A stretch of DNA of 64,000 nucleotides from contig NZ_NESP01000001.1 of assembly GCF_003063475.1 (NCBI RefSeq), forward strand, positions 2,046,001-2,110,000, written 5' to 3'. The stretch comes from Limnohabitans curvus. GTDB taxonomy: Bacteria > Pseudomonadota > Gammaproteobacteria > Burkholderiales > Burkholderiaceae_C. A model generated the notes under the pieces. It saw only the letters and a list, made by a program, of their open reading frames with translations, made no database searches and was not told where the DNA came from. The position numbers and the translations under genes are program-made. Of this stretch, positions 34,054 to 43,880 are shown piece after piece. Position 1 is the first letter of the stretch. Each line of letters begins with the position of its first letter.

Positions 34054-35694
34054 TTAGCTGTTGCCCTGAATTTTGTGCCACAAAGCAAGCTCGCTTGATG
34101 ACAATCGCGCACCTTGTTGTGCAGCTGCCTCAAATTTGGCTTCATCGGTTTGCACGCCGAGCTGTCTGATTTGGCCCAACAAGACTTTGAAATGCTCCAC
34201 CGCCAAGGCTGGGTTTTCTGCAATCTTGTGGATGGGCAGCGGGTTGCGCTCTTCAAGCTCGTGTTCTTTGACCACCACCTCAATCAAGGCGTTGACTTCG
34301 GCCACAGTCAAATGCAAGCGCTTGGCTTCAGCACGAATGACAGCGGCTTCTTCATCGCTGATATGGCCATCTTTGAGGATGCTGAACAAGTTGGCTTTCA
34401 ACTGGTCACGTTCTTTGACCAACTCATCGCTGAAGGCCGAGGCCAACAACGCAGCGGGGATGGCGAAGATACCAATGCCCATCAGCGCCAAGATGCTGGT
34501 CATCGCACGACCCATGGGGGTCACGGGTGAAATGTCGCCATAGCCCACGGACGCCAAGGTAATCACCGCCCAGTAGATCGACGTGGGGATGTTTTCAAAC
34601 TTCTCAGGCTGAGCGTCGTATTCGAACAAGTAGCCCAAGCTGGCCGTCAAGACCAACAGCAAGAACATGATGAAGGTGGCCGCGCTCATGACGGGCCATT
34701 CACGCACCACGACTTTGACCAACACGGCTGTGGCATCGCTGCCGCGTGTGAGTTTGAGCAATCGGGCCAAACGGAACACTCGCAAGAAACGCAAGTCCAT
34801 CAGGTGGTGCAAGAACACTTCTAAGAAGAAGGGCAGCACGGCCAAGAAGTCGATGAAGGTGGATGGCGATTTGGCTTGTTTGAAGCGTCCCATCACCGCA
34901 CCTTTGTAGCCGGGCTCTTCCACGCAGGAGTAAATGCGCATGCAGTACTCCAAGGTGAAGATGCCGACAGCCACGGCGTCCAAGATCACGAATTGCAAAT
35001 GCAGCACGTAATGAATGCCTTTGACCGACTCCAAGATCACCGCCAACACAGACAACAACACCCACACCGCAATGAACACCTCAAAGATGTTTTGCATGGT
35101 GCCGCCGTAGTTGCTGGGGAACACGAGGGCGTGAACCTTTTGGCGGAAGGTGCGGTCTTTGTTGAGTTCTTTGAATTCAGCGATGGCTGGAATCAAGACG
35201 CGGAACAACTTGAGGATTCGCAAGAGTCGCAGGAATCGCAACACGCGCAAGTCGATGGGAATGAACGCCTTCAAGTAAAAAGGCGCCACAGCCAAGAAGT
35301 CGATGATGGCAAATGGGCTAGAGACAAAGCCCCAGCGCGCGCTCTTGCGGTTCTTGAACTCTTCGTCCTCTGGCGCGAGGTACAAGCGCAAGGCGTATTC
35401 AATGGTGAAGACGGCCACAGAGAAGATGTCAAAGAGCTCAAACCAAGCACGGTAGGGTTCGTAAACCGCGGGCACGTGTTCGAACATCAAGGTGAACAAG
35501 TTGGCGATGATCAGATAACTGATCCATTTGTCTAAGGCGGCTTGTAGGTTCCCCGGAATGTTTGGGTCGAGCAACCAAGAGTAGAGCCACTTGCGCATGG
35601 GCAAGTCACGTGGGATGTTGGCCTCTTGGTCTTGACCCAGAATGGCCTCTACGTTGAGGTCTTGTAGAAATTTGTCTTGTTTAGTCATTTCCAT
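34054..35694 (-). CDS. K+-channel-like protein with two voltage-sensor domains
   Basis: 546 residues with the same layout as the 534-residue channel of this cluster. The first sensor is at about 55-170 (S4 LRVLRFLRLLRILKLFR), the second at about 203-318 (S4 LRFLRVFRLARLLKLTR), and a pore follows with filter SVGYGD at 382-387. The tail module (436-470) reads LKDGHISDEEAAVIRAE and LHLTVAEVNAL. The two double-sensor proteins are clearly paralogous. It starts eight bases after the 191-residue gene and has a longer polar N-terminus (about 50 residues) than its paralogue. Confidence 0.9.
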   Translation of the reverse strand: MEMTKQDKFLQDLNVEAILGQDQEANIPRDLPMRKWLYSWLLDPNIPGNLQAALDKWISYLIIANLFTLMFEHVPAVYEPYRAWFELFDIFSVAVFTIEYALRLYLAPEDEEFKNRKSARWGFVSSPFAIIDFLAVAPFYLKAFIPIDLRVLRFLRLLRILKLFRVLIPAIAEFKELNKDRTFRQKVHALVFPSNYGGTMQNIFEVFIAVWVLLSVLAVILESVKGIHYVLHLQFVILDAVAVGIFTLEYCMRIYSCVEEPGYKGAVMGRFKQAKSPSTFIDFLAVLPFFLEVFLHHLMDLRFLRVFRLARLLKLTRGSDATAVLVKVVVREWPVMSAATFIMFLLLVLTASLGYLFEYDAQPEKFENIPTSIYWAVITLASVGYGDISPVTPMGRAMTSILALMGIGIFAIPAALLASAFSDELVKERDQLKANLFSILKDGHISDEEAAVIRAEAKRLHLTVAEVNALIEVVVKEHELEERNPLPIHKIAENPALAVEHFKVLLGQIRQLGVQTDEAKFEAAAQQGARLSSSELALWHKIQGNS

Positions 35695-35702
35695 GGCTCA
35701 CC

Positions 35703-36278
35703 TCAGAATTCAAATTCAGCAACTTTGATGGCGTAGCCACCCTTGTCACATACAGAAAGACGCAATTGCATCTTGTAGTCAATGCTGTCAGTCTCGAGTA
35801 GTTGTGACGCCACAAAAGGTGTCGCTGAGCCAGGAGGGGTGGGCATCAAGTCTTCCAACAAAATCGCGCCCATTAAGGTGCGGTCGGATGGCACGCAAGC
35901 TGCCACAAAATGCGGCGTTGTATTGAAGAACGGATTGATTTGGTCCTTCAGCTCCGTGGTGGCCATGACGTGGGCCAGGCAAGCGCCCCAAGTGCCGGGT
36001 GTGTCTGCTTTGGCGTCTGCAGCCGGTTTGACGCCGCCTTTGCAGGCGGGATGCGGCGTGTTGGCCTCAAAACGTGTGGCGCCAGTCTCGGTCAGCCATG
36101 CCACCCAAGCTTCTCCGTTGCTTTTGGCGGTCTCTGTTTTGAGCGCTTCTTTGTAGTTGACAACGCCAAGCCCAGTGACAGCGACGACGACGAGCGCTAA
36201 AAAGGTCAAAAAGAGTTTGTCTGCTTTGTTTGGGCCGAGTTGTCGACTCTCGGTTGAGTGGTCTGTGGAAGATGCCAT
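35703..36278 (-). CDS. Membrane-anchored protein heading the channel cluster
   Basis: 191 residues: a polar cytosolic N-terminus, one membrane helix (about 21-42, LFLTFLALVVVAVTGLGVV), and an extracytoplasmic domain with four cysteines (ACKGG, GACLAHV, AACVPSD, SVCDKGG) that could form two disulfides. I do not recognise the family. It is the first gene on the minus strand of the channel cluster, eight bases before the 546-residue channel, so an auxiliary or sensory subunit is conceivable. Confidence 0.75.
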   Translation of the reverse strand: MASSTDHSTESRQLGPNKADKLFLTFLALVVVAVTGLGVVNYKEALKTETAKSNGEAWVAWLTETGATRFEANTPHPACKGGVKPAADAKADTPGTWGACLAHVMATTELKDQINPFFNTTPHFVAACVPSDRTLMGAILLEDLMPTPPGSATPFVASQLLETDSIDYKMQLRLSVCDKGGYAIKVAEFEF

Positions 36279-36690
36279 GGGGGATCGCCTTAAATAGAGG
36301 AAATCCGGCTTGTCTATGTGGGTATAGCGCCGGGCGAGAGTGGCATTGATGATATTCGTAAATTCGAGGAATTTATCGAATTAAGGCTAGATATTCGACG
36401 AACTTGATGTTTTTAATGAATATTAAAGACATAAAAAAAGCCGCTTCGAAAGCGGCTTTTGAAAGCATAAGGGGCATCTCATTTTGAATGATGACTGCCT
36501 GTGCATTTTCACTTGCTGCACGTAATTCAACCAAATCGTTATGCCCGGCTCCTAATGCCAATGTTGAAACCAATAGCAAACGTATTGTTGATATGTGTTC
36601 ATTAGAATGGAGACGGGTGTTCATTCAATGATGAGTCAACAGGTTTAGCGTCGGTCGGGCCGCCACGCGGAAAAAACCTGTGTGTTTGCT
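36279..36690. other. 412-bp intergenic region with unexplained minus-strand transcript end
   Basis: The region separates the divergent channel cluster and antiporter operon. It should contain both promoters. A strong minus-strand terminator at 36433-36460 has no convincing gene upstream of it, so a short transcript from about 36640 to 36433 (small RNA or very small peptide) is possible. The stretch is more AT-rich than its flanks by eye. Confidence 0.45.
36433..36460 (-). terminator. Rho-independent terminator without assigned gene
   Basis: AAAAGCCGCTT (36436-36446) and AAGCGGCTTTT (36450-36460) pair perfectly around CGA. On the minus strand the T tract has seven residues; on the plus strand only four. 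Confidence 0.75.
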
Positions 36691-37950
36691 ATGACCCCTA
36701 TTTCTATTGAGTGGGTGGCTGCTTTTCTATTTGCAGTCGCTTTAGCCCACACCTTTGCCGCCAAGTTCTTTGAACGGCTGTCCCATCGTTATCCTGCGCA
36801 TGCTGGCTTGTTTCACCTCTTGGGTGAAGTCGAGGTTGTGTTTGGCTTTTGGGCCATCGTCCTGATCGTGTGCATGGCATGGCTGCAAGACGGCACGCAA
36901 GCTTTGGCTTATGCCGAATCGCGCCAATACACCGAGCCACTGTTTGTGTTTGTGGTGATGGTGGTGGCGGCGTCTAAACCTATTTTGAGTTTTGTCATGT
37001 CGGCAGTAGATGCGGCCTCGCGACTCATGCCCATGCGGGCCTCGCTGGCCAAGGCGTGGTTAGGTCTGTGTGCCGTGCCCTTGTTGGGCTCGGCCATCAC
37101 CGAACCTGCTGCCATGACTATCGCCGCGTTGATGTTGGCCTCGCAGGTGTTTCGTACGGAAGTGCCTGAGCGGGTGAAGTACTTTGCGCTGGGGGTGTTG
37201 TTTGTCAACGTGTCGATTGGTGGCACGCTCACTTCATATGCCGCACCGCCCGTGTTAATGGTGGCCACTGTGTGGGGCTGGGACAGCGCGTTTATGTTTG
37301 CCCAGTTTGGCTGGAAGGCTGCGTTGGCTGTGCTGGTTAATGCCACAGCGGCGGTGTTTGTGCTGCGCAACCATTTGGGTGTGAACAGCCATGCTGTCGA
37401 GCCAGGCGTGACAGACCCCATTCCCAAAACTGTGATGGCCGTGCACTTGTTTTTTTTGGCGGCGGTGGTGGCTTTGGCGCATTACCCCGTGGCGTTCATT
37501 GGGCTGTTTGTGATGTTCATGGGGTTTGCACAAGCCTATGAGCGCTACCAAAACCCGCTGATTTTGAAAGAGGCTTTGTTGGTGGGCTTTTTCTTGGCGG
37601 GCTTGGTGGTGTTGGGCGGCATGCAGCAGTGGTGGCTGCAGCCCATTGTCTCGACCATGAACCCGCAGGTGTTGTTCTACGGAACCACGGTGCTGACGGC
37701 CTTTACCGATAACGCGGCGCTGACGTATTTGGGCTCGCTGATTTTGGATATTTCGGACGAAGCCAAATACAGCTTGGTGGCCGGTGCGGTGGCCGGCGGC
37801 GGCCTGACCGTGATTGCCAACGCACCCAACCCCGCGGGTGTGGCGCTGCTGCGTGCGGGGTTTGCCGATGCGTCGGTGGGGGCGGGTGGATTGTTATTAG
37901 GGGCTTTGTTTCCTACTGCGGTGGCCATGGCGGCCTTGCTTTTGTTGTGA
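36691..37950 (+). CDS. Putative Na+/H+ antiporter (DUF1504 type)
   Basis: 419 residues from the ATG at 36691; a GTG three codons earlier is possible. About 11 membrane helices are visible, with conserved LLGSAITEPAAMTIAALML and YGTTVLTAFTDNAALTYLGSL followed by GGLTVIANAPNPAGVALL, the pattern of the putative Na+/H+ antiporter family (PF07399). The ion is inferred from the family. It heads a compact four-gene unit: gaps to the next genes are 25, 8 and 1 bp. Confidence 0.82.
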   Translation: MTPISIEWVAAFLFAVALAHTFAAKFFERLSHRYPAHAGLFHLLGEVEVVFGFWAIVLIVCMAWLQDGTQALAYAESRQYTEPLFVFVVMVVAASKPILSFVMSAVDAASRLMPMRASLAKAWLGLCAVPLLGSAITEPAAMTIAALMLASQVFRTEVPERVKYFALGVLFVNVSIGGTLTSYAAPPVLMVATVWGWDSAFMFAQFGWKAALAVLVNATAAVFVLRNHLGVNSHAVEPGVTDPIPKTVMAVHLFFLAAVVALAHYPVAFIGLFVMFMGFAQAYERYQNPLILKEALLVGFFLAGLVVLGGMQQWWLQPIVSTMNPQVLFYGTTVLTAFTDNAALTYLGSLILDISDEAKYSLVAGAVAGGGLTVIANAPNPAGVALLRAGFADASVGAGGLLLGALFPTAVAMAALLLL

Positions 37951-37975
37951 TTCATGTATTAAACGGAGGTGCAGC

Positions 37976-38788
37976 ATGCGCGTTGGATTGATTGGTTTTG
38001 GTAAGACGGGCAGGGCTGTTGCGTCAGTGTTGTTGGATTCAGAGCTTACGCAGCTGCAGTGGGTGATGCGCCAGTCACATGTTTTAGAGCACCGGTCGGT
38101 AGCAGAATTCTTGGGCGTTAAGTCGGACGAGCCTGCGTTGATCTTGTCAAAGGCTGAATTCACAGCAGCCAATTTGTTGGACCAAAAACCAGTGGATGTG
38201 ATCATTGATTTTTCGGGCGATTCGGGTTTGAGCTATTACGGCGAAGCGGCGGCCAAGCGAGGCATCACCATCATCAGCGCGGTGTCGCAGTACGAGCCAG
38301 AAACGAAGGAACGACTCAAGGCGCTTGCTTCGCAGACGGTGGTCATGCACTCGCCCAACATCACGCTGGGCATTAACTTCTTGATGATTTCAGCCAAGAT
38401 TTTGAAGAATATTGCGCCCTACACCGATATTGAAATCATTGAGGAGCATTTCAAACTCAAGCCCGAAGTGTCTGGCACAGCCAAGGTCATTGCCAAGCAG
38501 CTAGACCTTGACGAGAGCCAAATCAAAACCATTCGTGCAGGCGGCATCATTGGCACGCATGAAATTTTGTTTGGTTTTCCATACCAAACCGTGCGTTTGA
38601 AGCACGAGTCGATTTCACGCGAAGCATTTGGTAACGGCATTGTGTTTGCGGTCGAGCAGCTGCAAGGCAAAAGCAAAGGCTTTTATTCGATGGAAGATTT
38701 GCTGTTGCCGTTCTTCCGCCTCACCGATGAGGACTCCGATACCTCGCAAAAGAGCAAGAAGCCTTGGTGGCGTTTTTGGGCCAACTAA
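37976..38788 (+). CDS. DapB-like reductase with divergent active site
   Basis: 270 residues. The N-terminal Rossmann motif GLIGFGKTG and the C-terminal domain match dihydrodipicolinate reductase. However, the signature normally written HHxxKxDAPSGTA reads EEHFKLKPEVSGTA, so one His, the Asp and the Ala-Pro are changed. GTHEILFGFPYQTVRLKHES and the FAVEQL segment are recognisably DapB-like. A charged tail of about 25 residues ending KKPWWRFWAN is additional and may touch the membrane. Given its place between membrane transporters, it is probably a paralogue with another substrate or a regulatory role rather than the lysine-pathway enzyme. Confidence 0.75.
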   Translation: MRVGLIGFGKTGRAVASVLLDSELTQLQWVMRQSHVLEHRSVAEFLGVKSDEPALILSKAEFTAANLLDQKPVDVIIDFSGDSGLSYYGEAAAKRGITIISAVSQYEPETKERLKALASQTVVMHSPNITLGINFLMISAKILKNIAPYTDIEIIEEHFKLKPEVSGTAKVIAKQLDLDESQIKTIRAGGIIGTHEILFGFPYQTVRLKHESISREAFGNGIVFAVEQLQGKSKGFYSMEDLLLPFFRLTDEDSDTSQKSKKPWWRFWAN

Positions 38789-38796
38789 ACTAGGGC

Positions 38797-40275
<1,479 letters not shown>

Positions 40276-40276
40276 C

Positions 40277-42025
40277 ATGAAGCCCACCCCCCAATCGCTG
40301 TCTGGACTGATTCCATTCATTCGCCCTTACCGTGTTCAGGTGGCCTTGGCTGGCCTGTTTTTGTTGCTGGCGGCTGGCACGACCTTGGCCTTTCCGTGGG
40401 CGCTGCGCACGTTGATTGACCAAGGCTTGGCCGAGCAGGCCACGCCCGAGGTGTTGGCCACTCAGTTTGTTGAGCTGTTCATGGTGGCTGCGGCCTTGGC
40501 GGTGTTTTCGTCGGCACGGTTTTACATGGTGAGCTGGCTGGGCGAGAAGATCACGGTGGACTTGAAAAACAAGGTCTACGCCCATGTGCTGCAGCAAAGC
40601 CCCACGTTTTTTGAAACCACGCAGTCGGGCGAGGTGCTGTCGCGTTTGACGAGCGACGCCACCCTGATTCAAACCGTGGTGGGCTCGTCGTTGTCGATGG
40701 GGCTGCGCAATGCGGTGATGGGCGTGGGCGCAATGGCCATGCTGATTTGGACCAACCCTTGGCTGATGTTGCAGGTGATTGGGGTGCTGGCGTTGGTGGT
40801 GTTTCCGAGTGTGTATTTGGGCCGCCGTGTGCGCCGCCTGTCGCGTGCCAGCCAAGACCGTGTGGCCGATTCAAGTGCCATGGCGTCTGAGGTGCTGAAT
40901 GCCATTTCGGTGGTGCAAAGCTACACGGCCGAGCGGCGCGAGGCTTTGCGATTCAGCGGCTCGACCGCGCAAGCCTTGGCCACGTCGCTGCGCCGCGTGC
41001 GTGCGCGTTCGGCCTTGGTGGGTTTCATCATCATGGCGTCGAGTGCGGCGTTGTTGTGGGGCTTGTACATGGGTGCACTGTCGGTGCGTGCGGGCACGAC
41101 CACCGCCGGTGAGCTGGGCCAAACCGTGGTGTATGTGGTGTTGCTGGCCAGCGCCTTTGCCGTGCTGGGTGAGGTGTATGGCGATGTGCTGCGTGCCGCA
41201 GGTGCGATCGAGCGGCTGATGGAGCTGCTGCACACCCAATCGGATGTGCGTTCGCCCGAGCAGCCACAGCGTGCGCCTTGGCCTACACACGGTTCGAGCT
41301 TGGTGCTGCGTGAGGTGAGTTTCAACTACCCGTCGCGGCCCGCGCAGCGCGCCCTCAATGGCCTTGCGGGCGAGGTGCATGCAGGGCAAACCGTGGCCAT
41401 TGTTGGCCCCAGTGGTGCTGGCAAGACCACGCTGTTTTCTTTGCTGATGCGTTTTTATGCGCCTCAGCAAGGCGCAGTGCTGTTAGACGGCGTGGCGATT
41501 GAGCAAATGGATTTGCACGATTTGCGTCAGCGCATTGGCGTTGTGCCGCAAGAGCCCGTGGTGTTTTCGGGCACGGTGATGGAGAACATCCGCTACGGCC
41601 AACCCGATGCCACTGACCAAGCTGTGCATGCAGCGGCAGAGGCGGCGTTTGCTACGGAATTTATCAACGAGTTGCCCGAAGGCTTTGACACGTATTTGGG
41701 TGACCGAGGCGTGCGCTTGTCGGGCGGGCAGCGTCAGCGCATTGCGATTGCACGGGCTATTTTGAAGAACCCACCCATGCTGCTGCTAGACGAAGCCACC
41801 AGCGCTTTGGACGCCAACAGCGAGCGCATGGTGCAAGCTGCGTTAGAGAAAGCCATGCAAGGCCGCACGACCCTCGTGATTGCACACCGCTTGGCCACGG
41901 TGCAGCGTGCCGACTGTATTTGGGTGCTAGAGCATGGCCGCTTGGTGGAGCAGGGCACACACGCCGAGTTGATGGCGCGTGCGGGTCTGTATGCCAGTTT
42001 GGCCGCCTTGCAGTTTGGTGAATAA
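40277..42025 (+). CDS. MsbA-type ABC exporter (fused membrane and ATPase domains)
   Basis: 582 residues: six membrane helices in the first 310 residues (FIRPYRVQVALAGLFLLLA onward), then an ATPase with Walker A VGPSGAGKTTLFSLLMRF, signature LSGGQRQRIAIARA, and Walker B MLLLDEATSALD. The ATPase region is close to that of MsbA and multidrug half-transporters that work as homodimers. Substrate unknown; no lipid-A or export partner genes are near. It is the last gene of the antiporter-dapB-like-sulP unit. Confidence 0.92.
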   Translation: MKPTPQSLSGLIPFIRPYRVQVALAGLFLLLAAGTTLAFPWALRTLIDQGLAEQATPEVLATQFVELFMVAAALAVFSSARFYMVSWLGEKITVDLKNKVYAHVLQQSPTFFETTQSGEVLSRLTSDATLIQTVVGSSLSMGLRNAVMGVGAMAMLIWTNPWLMLQVIGVLALVVFPSVYLGRRVRRLSRASQDRVADSSAMASEVLNAISVVQSYTAERREALRFSGSTAQALATSLRRVRARSALVGFIIMASSAALLWGLYMGALSVRAGTTTAGELGQTVVYVVLLASAFAVLGEVYGDVLRAAGAIERLMELLHTQSDVRSPEQPQRAPWPTHGSSLVLREVSFNYPSRPAQRALNGLAGEVHAGQTVAIVGPSGAGKTTLFSLLMRFYAPQQGAVLLDGVAIEQMDLHDLRQRIGVVPQEPVVFSGTVMENIRYGQPDATDQAVHAAAEAAFATEFINELPEGFDTYLGDRGVRLSGGQRQRIAIARAILKNPPMLLLDEATSALDANSERMVQAALEKAMQGRTTLVIAHRLATVQRADCIWVLEHGRLVEQGTHAELMARAGLYASLAALQFGE

Positions 42026-42051
42026 ACAGCGGAACGGCTGAAGGGCTGCGC

Positions 42052-42255
42052 TTAATCGCAGCTGTTGCAGCCCGAGCTGGTGGCCATTTTCTTTTGATAG
42101 CCCGCCAGAATGCGCTTGACCAGTTTGAGCGGCAGATTTCTCAGCCACGCTGGCAAAACACCAGACGCACTGAAAGAGAACGCAGCCGCCCAGCGGGTCA
42201 GGGGGCGAAGCCACGCGGTGGCTTCAAGAAACTCTTTTTGCTGTTGTGCGTACAT
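42052..42255 (-). CDS. Small Cys-ended protein at end of ABC importer operon
   Basis: 67 residues: an amphipathic, slightly basic body (WLRPLTRWAAAFSFSASGVLPAWLRNLPLKLVKRIL) and a C-terminus ending SSGCNSCD. The CxxC could bind metal or be redox active. I do not recognise a family. It lies 12 bp after the permease gene with the same orientation and tight spacing as the rest of the operon, so it is probably translated. Its importance for transport is unknown. Confidence 0.6.
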   Translation of the reverse strand: MYAQQQKEFLEATAWLRPLTRWAAAFSFSASGVLPAWLRNLPLKLVKRILAGYQKKMATSSGCNSCD

Positions 42256-42267
42256 GTGTCTGTGCGA

Positions 42268-43035
42268 TCAGTGGTTTTGTGAGCCGCGGTGAGCCCAACC
42301 CGTGGTGTGTTTTTCAATCATGCTGAACAGCTCGTACATGATCATGGCCATCGCGCCCACGACCACCAAGCCCGCAAATGCCAAGCCCATTTGCATGGCC
42401 GAGCCCGCAGAAATCAGCAGGTAACCAATGCCTTCGTTGGCGGCGGTCATCTCAGACACGGTGGTGCCCACAAAGGCCAAGGTGATGGCGACTTTGAGTG
42501 AACCGTAGAAGTAGGGCATGGAGCGGGGCAGGCCCACTTTGATCAACACGTCCCAGCGCTTGGCGCCCAAGACGCGCAACACGTCTTCAAGCTCAGGCTC
42601 TAAGGTGGCCAAGCCCGTGGCGATGTTCACCATGATGGGGAAGAAGCTGATGAGGAAGGCAGTCAAGATGGCAGGGCCCACGCCAATGCCAAACCACACC
42701 ACCAAAATCGGCACAAAGGCCGCTTTGGGCAAGGCGTTGAAGCCGGTCATCAGCGGGTACACGGCTGCATAGGCCAAGCGTGAGCTGCCAATGACAAAGC
42801 CGAGCAGCACGCCCACCACGATGGCAATGCCAAAGCCGACCATGGTCACCCAGAAGGTGCGCCACGCGTGGCCCGCAATGACGTCGCGGTATTCGACCAT
42901 TTGCTGCCAGATGCGCAGCGGTGATGGGAAGACAAATTCAGACACATTGAAGAGCGAGCACATGCCTTGCCAAATGACCAAGGTGGCAATCAGCAAGCCC
43001 CAAGGCGCCCAAGTTTCGAGTTGTTTTTGATTCAT
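42268..43035 (-). CDS. ABC importer permease (SsuC/TauC type)
   Basis: 255 residues with six membrane helices and the EAA loop near residue 140-165 (ATLEPELEDVLRVLGAKRWDVLIKVGLPRSMPY). It matches permeases for taurine, nitrate, sulfonates or pyrimidine precursors. It is six bases downstream of the ATPase gene. The operon has a TTGTATACAA palindrome upstream, linking it to the purine-degradation genes of this window; import of a purine breakdown product is therefore plausible. Confidence 0.93.
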   Translation of the reverse strand: MNQKQLETWAPWGLLIATLVIWQGMCSLFNVSEFVFPSPLRIWQQMVEYRDVIAGHAWRTFWVTMVGFGIAIVVGVLLGFVIGSSRLAYAAVYPLMTGFNALPKAAFVPILVVWFGIGVGPAILTAFLISFFPIMVNIATGLATLEPELEDVLRVLGAKRWDVLIKVGLPRSMPYFYGSLKVAITLAFVGTTVSEMTAANEGIGYLLISAGSAMQMGLAFAGLVVVGAMAMIMYELFSMIEKHTTGWAHRGSQNH

Positions 43036-43041
43036 GGTTTT

Positions 43042-43866
43042 TTACTGCCCGAGGTGGGTGCCGTCTTTGCGCATGGCGCCAATGTGGCCGCGCAGCTCGT
43101 GGACGATGTTTGTGAACTCGGGGGTGTAGGTCACCTCCAAGTCACGGGGGCGTGGCAAGTCGATGTCGCGTTTGACCACAAAGCGGCCTGGGCTCTTGCT
43201 CATCACATACACGGTGTCGGCCAAGAAGACGGACTCACGCAAATCGTGGGTGACCAAGATGACGTTGAACTTTTGTTCGGCGTGCAAGTCGCGCAGCGTG
43301 CACCACAGCTCTTCGCGGGTGAAGGCGTCGAGCGCACCAAACGGCTCGTCAAGCAACAGCATCTTGGGCTCATGAATCAACGCACGGCAAATGCTGGCGC
43401 GTTGCTGCATGCCACCTGACAGTTCCCACGGAAACTTGCGCTCGTAACCGCTCAAGCCCACGCTTTGCAACAACTTGATGGCTCGGGCTTCGTACTCTGC
43501 CTTTTTGGCTTTGAAGTTGGAACGGTAAGGTTCCACGATTTCCAAAGGCAACAGCACGTTATCCAGCGTGGTGCGCCAAGGCAGCAGCGAGGACGATTGG
43601 AATGCCATGCCGCTGATCTTGAGCGGACCATTGACGGGCTGACCATCGACATAAATTTCGCCACGGCTGGGTTTTTTCAAACCCGTGGTGAGTTTCATGA
43701 AGGTGGATTTGCCGCAACCCGAGGGACCCACAATCGCGATGAACTCGCCTTGCTTGACCTGCAGGTTGATGTCTTCCACTGCAAAGTGGTTTTGCGCCAA
43801 CAACTCATCGTTGTAGGCGAGCCAGACGTTTTGAAAGTCGACGAAGTGTTCGGGAGAAGCAGTCAT
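43042..43866 (-). CDS. ABC importer ATPase (SsuB/TauB type)
   Basis: 274 residues from the ATG at 43866 (a TTG one codon earlier is less likely). Walker A GPSGCGKSTFMKLTTGL, signature LSGGMQQRASICRAL, Walker B MLLLDEPFGALD, and the H-loop VTHDLRES are all intact. It energises the adjacent permease. The gap from the binding-protein gene is 14 bases. Confidence 0.95.
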   Translation of the reverse strand: MTASPEHFVDFQNVWLAYNDELLAQNHFAVEDINLQVKQGEFIAIVGPSGCGKSTFMKLTTGLKKPSRGEIYVDGQPVNGPLKISGMAFQSSSLLPWRTTLDNVLLPLEIVEPYRSNFKAKKAEYEARAIKLLQSVGLSGYERKFPWELSGGMQQRASICRALIHEPKMLLLDEPFGALDAFTREELWCTLRDLHAEQKFNVILVTHDLRESVFLADTVYVMSKSPGRFVVKRDIDLPRPRDLEVTYTPEFTNIVHELRGHIGAMRKDGTHLGQ

Positions 43867-43880
43867 CAAAAGGGGCCTAT

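Noticed and set aside
29587..36278. Chimeric assembly as cause of four channel genes
   Set aside because: The four sequences differ throughout, have distinct filters and overlapping starts, so a duplicated assembly block is unlikely.
36373..36624. Short minus-strand frame (83 codons) in the intergenic region
   Set aside because: The last third reads through the rho-independent terminator, so the frame as a whole is unlikely to be a protein; a shorter peptide or RNA remains possible and is reported separately.
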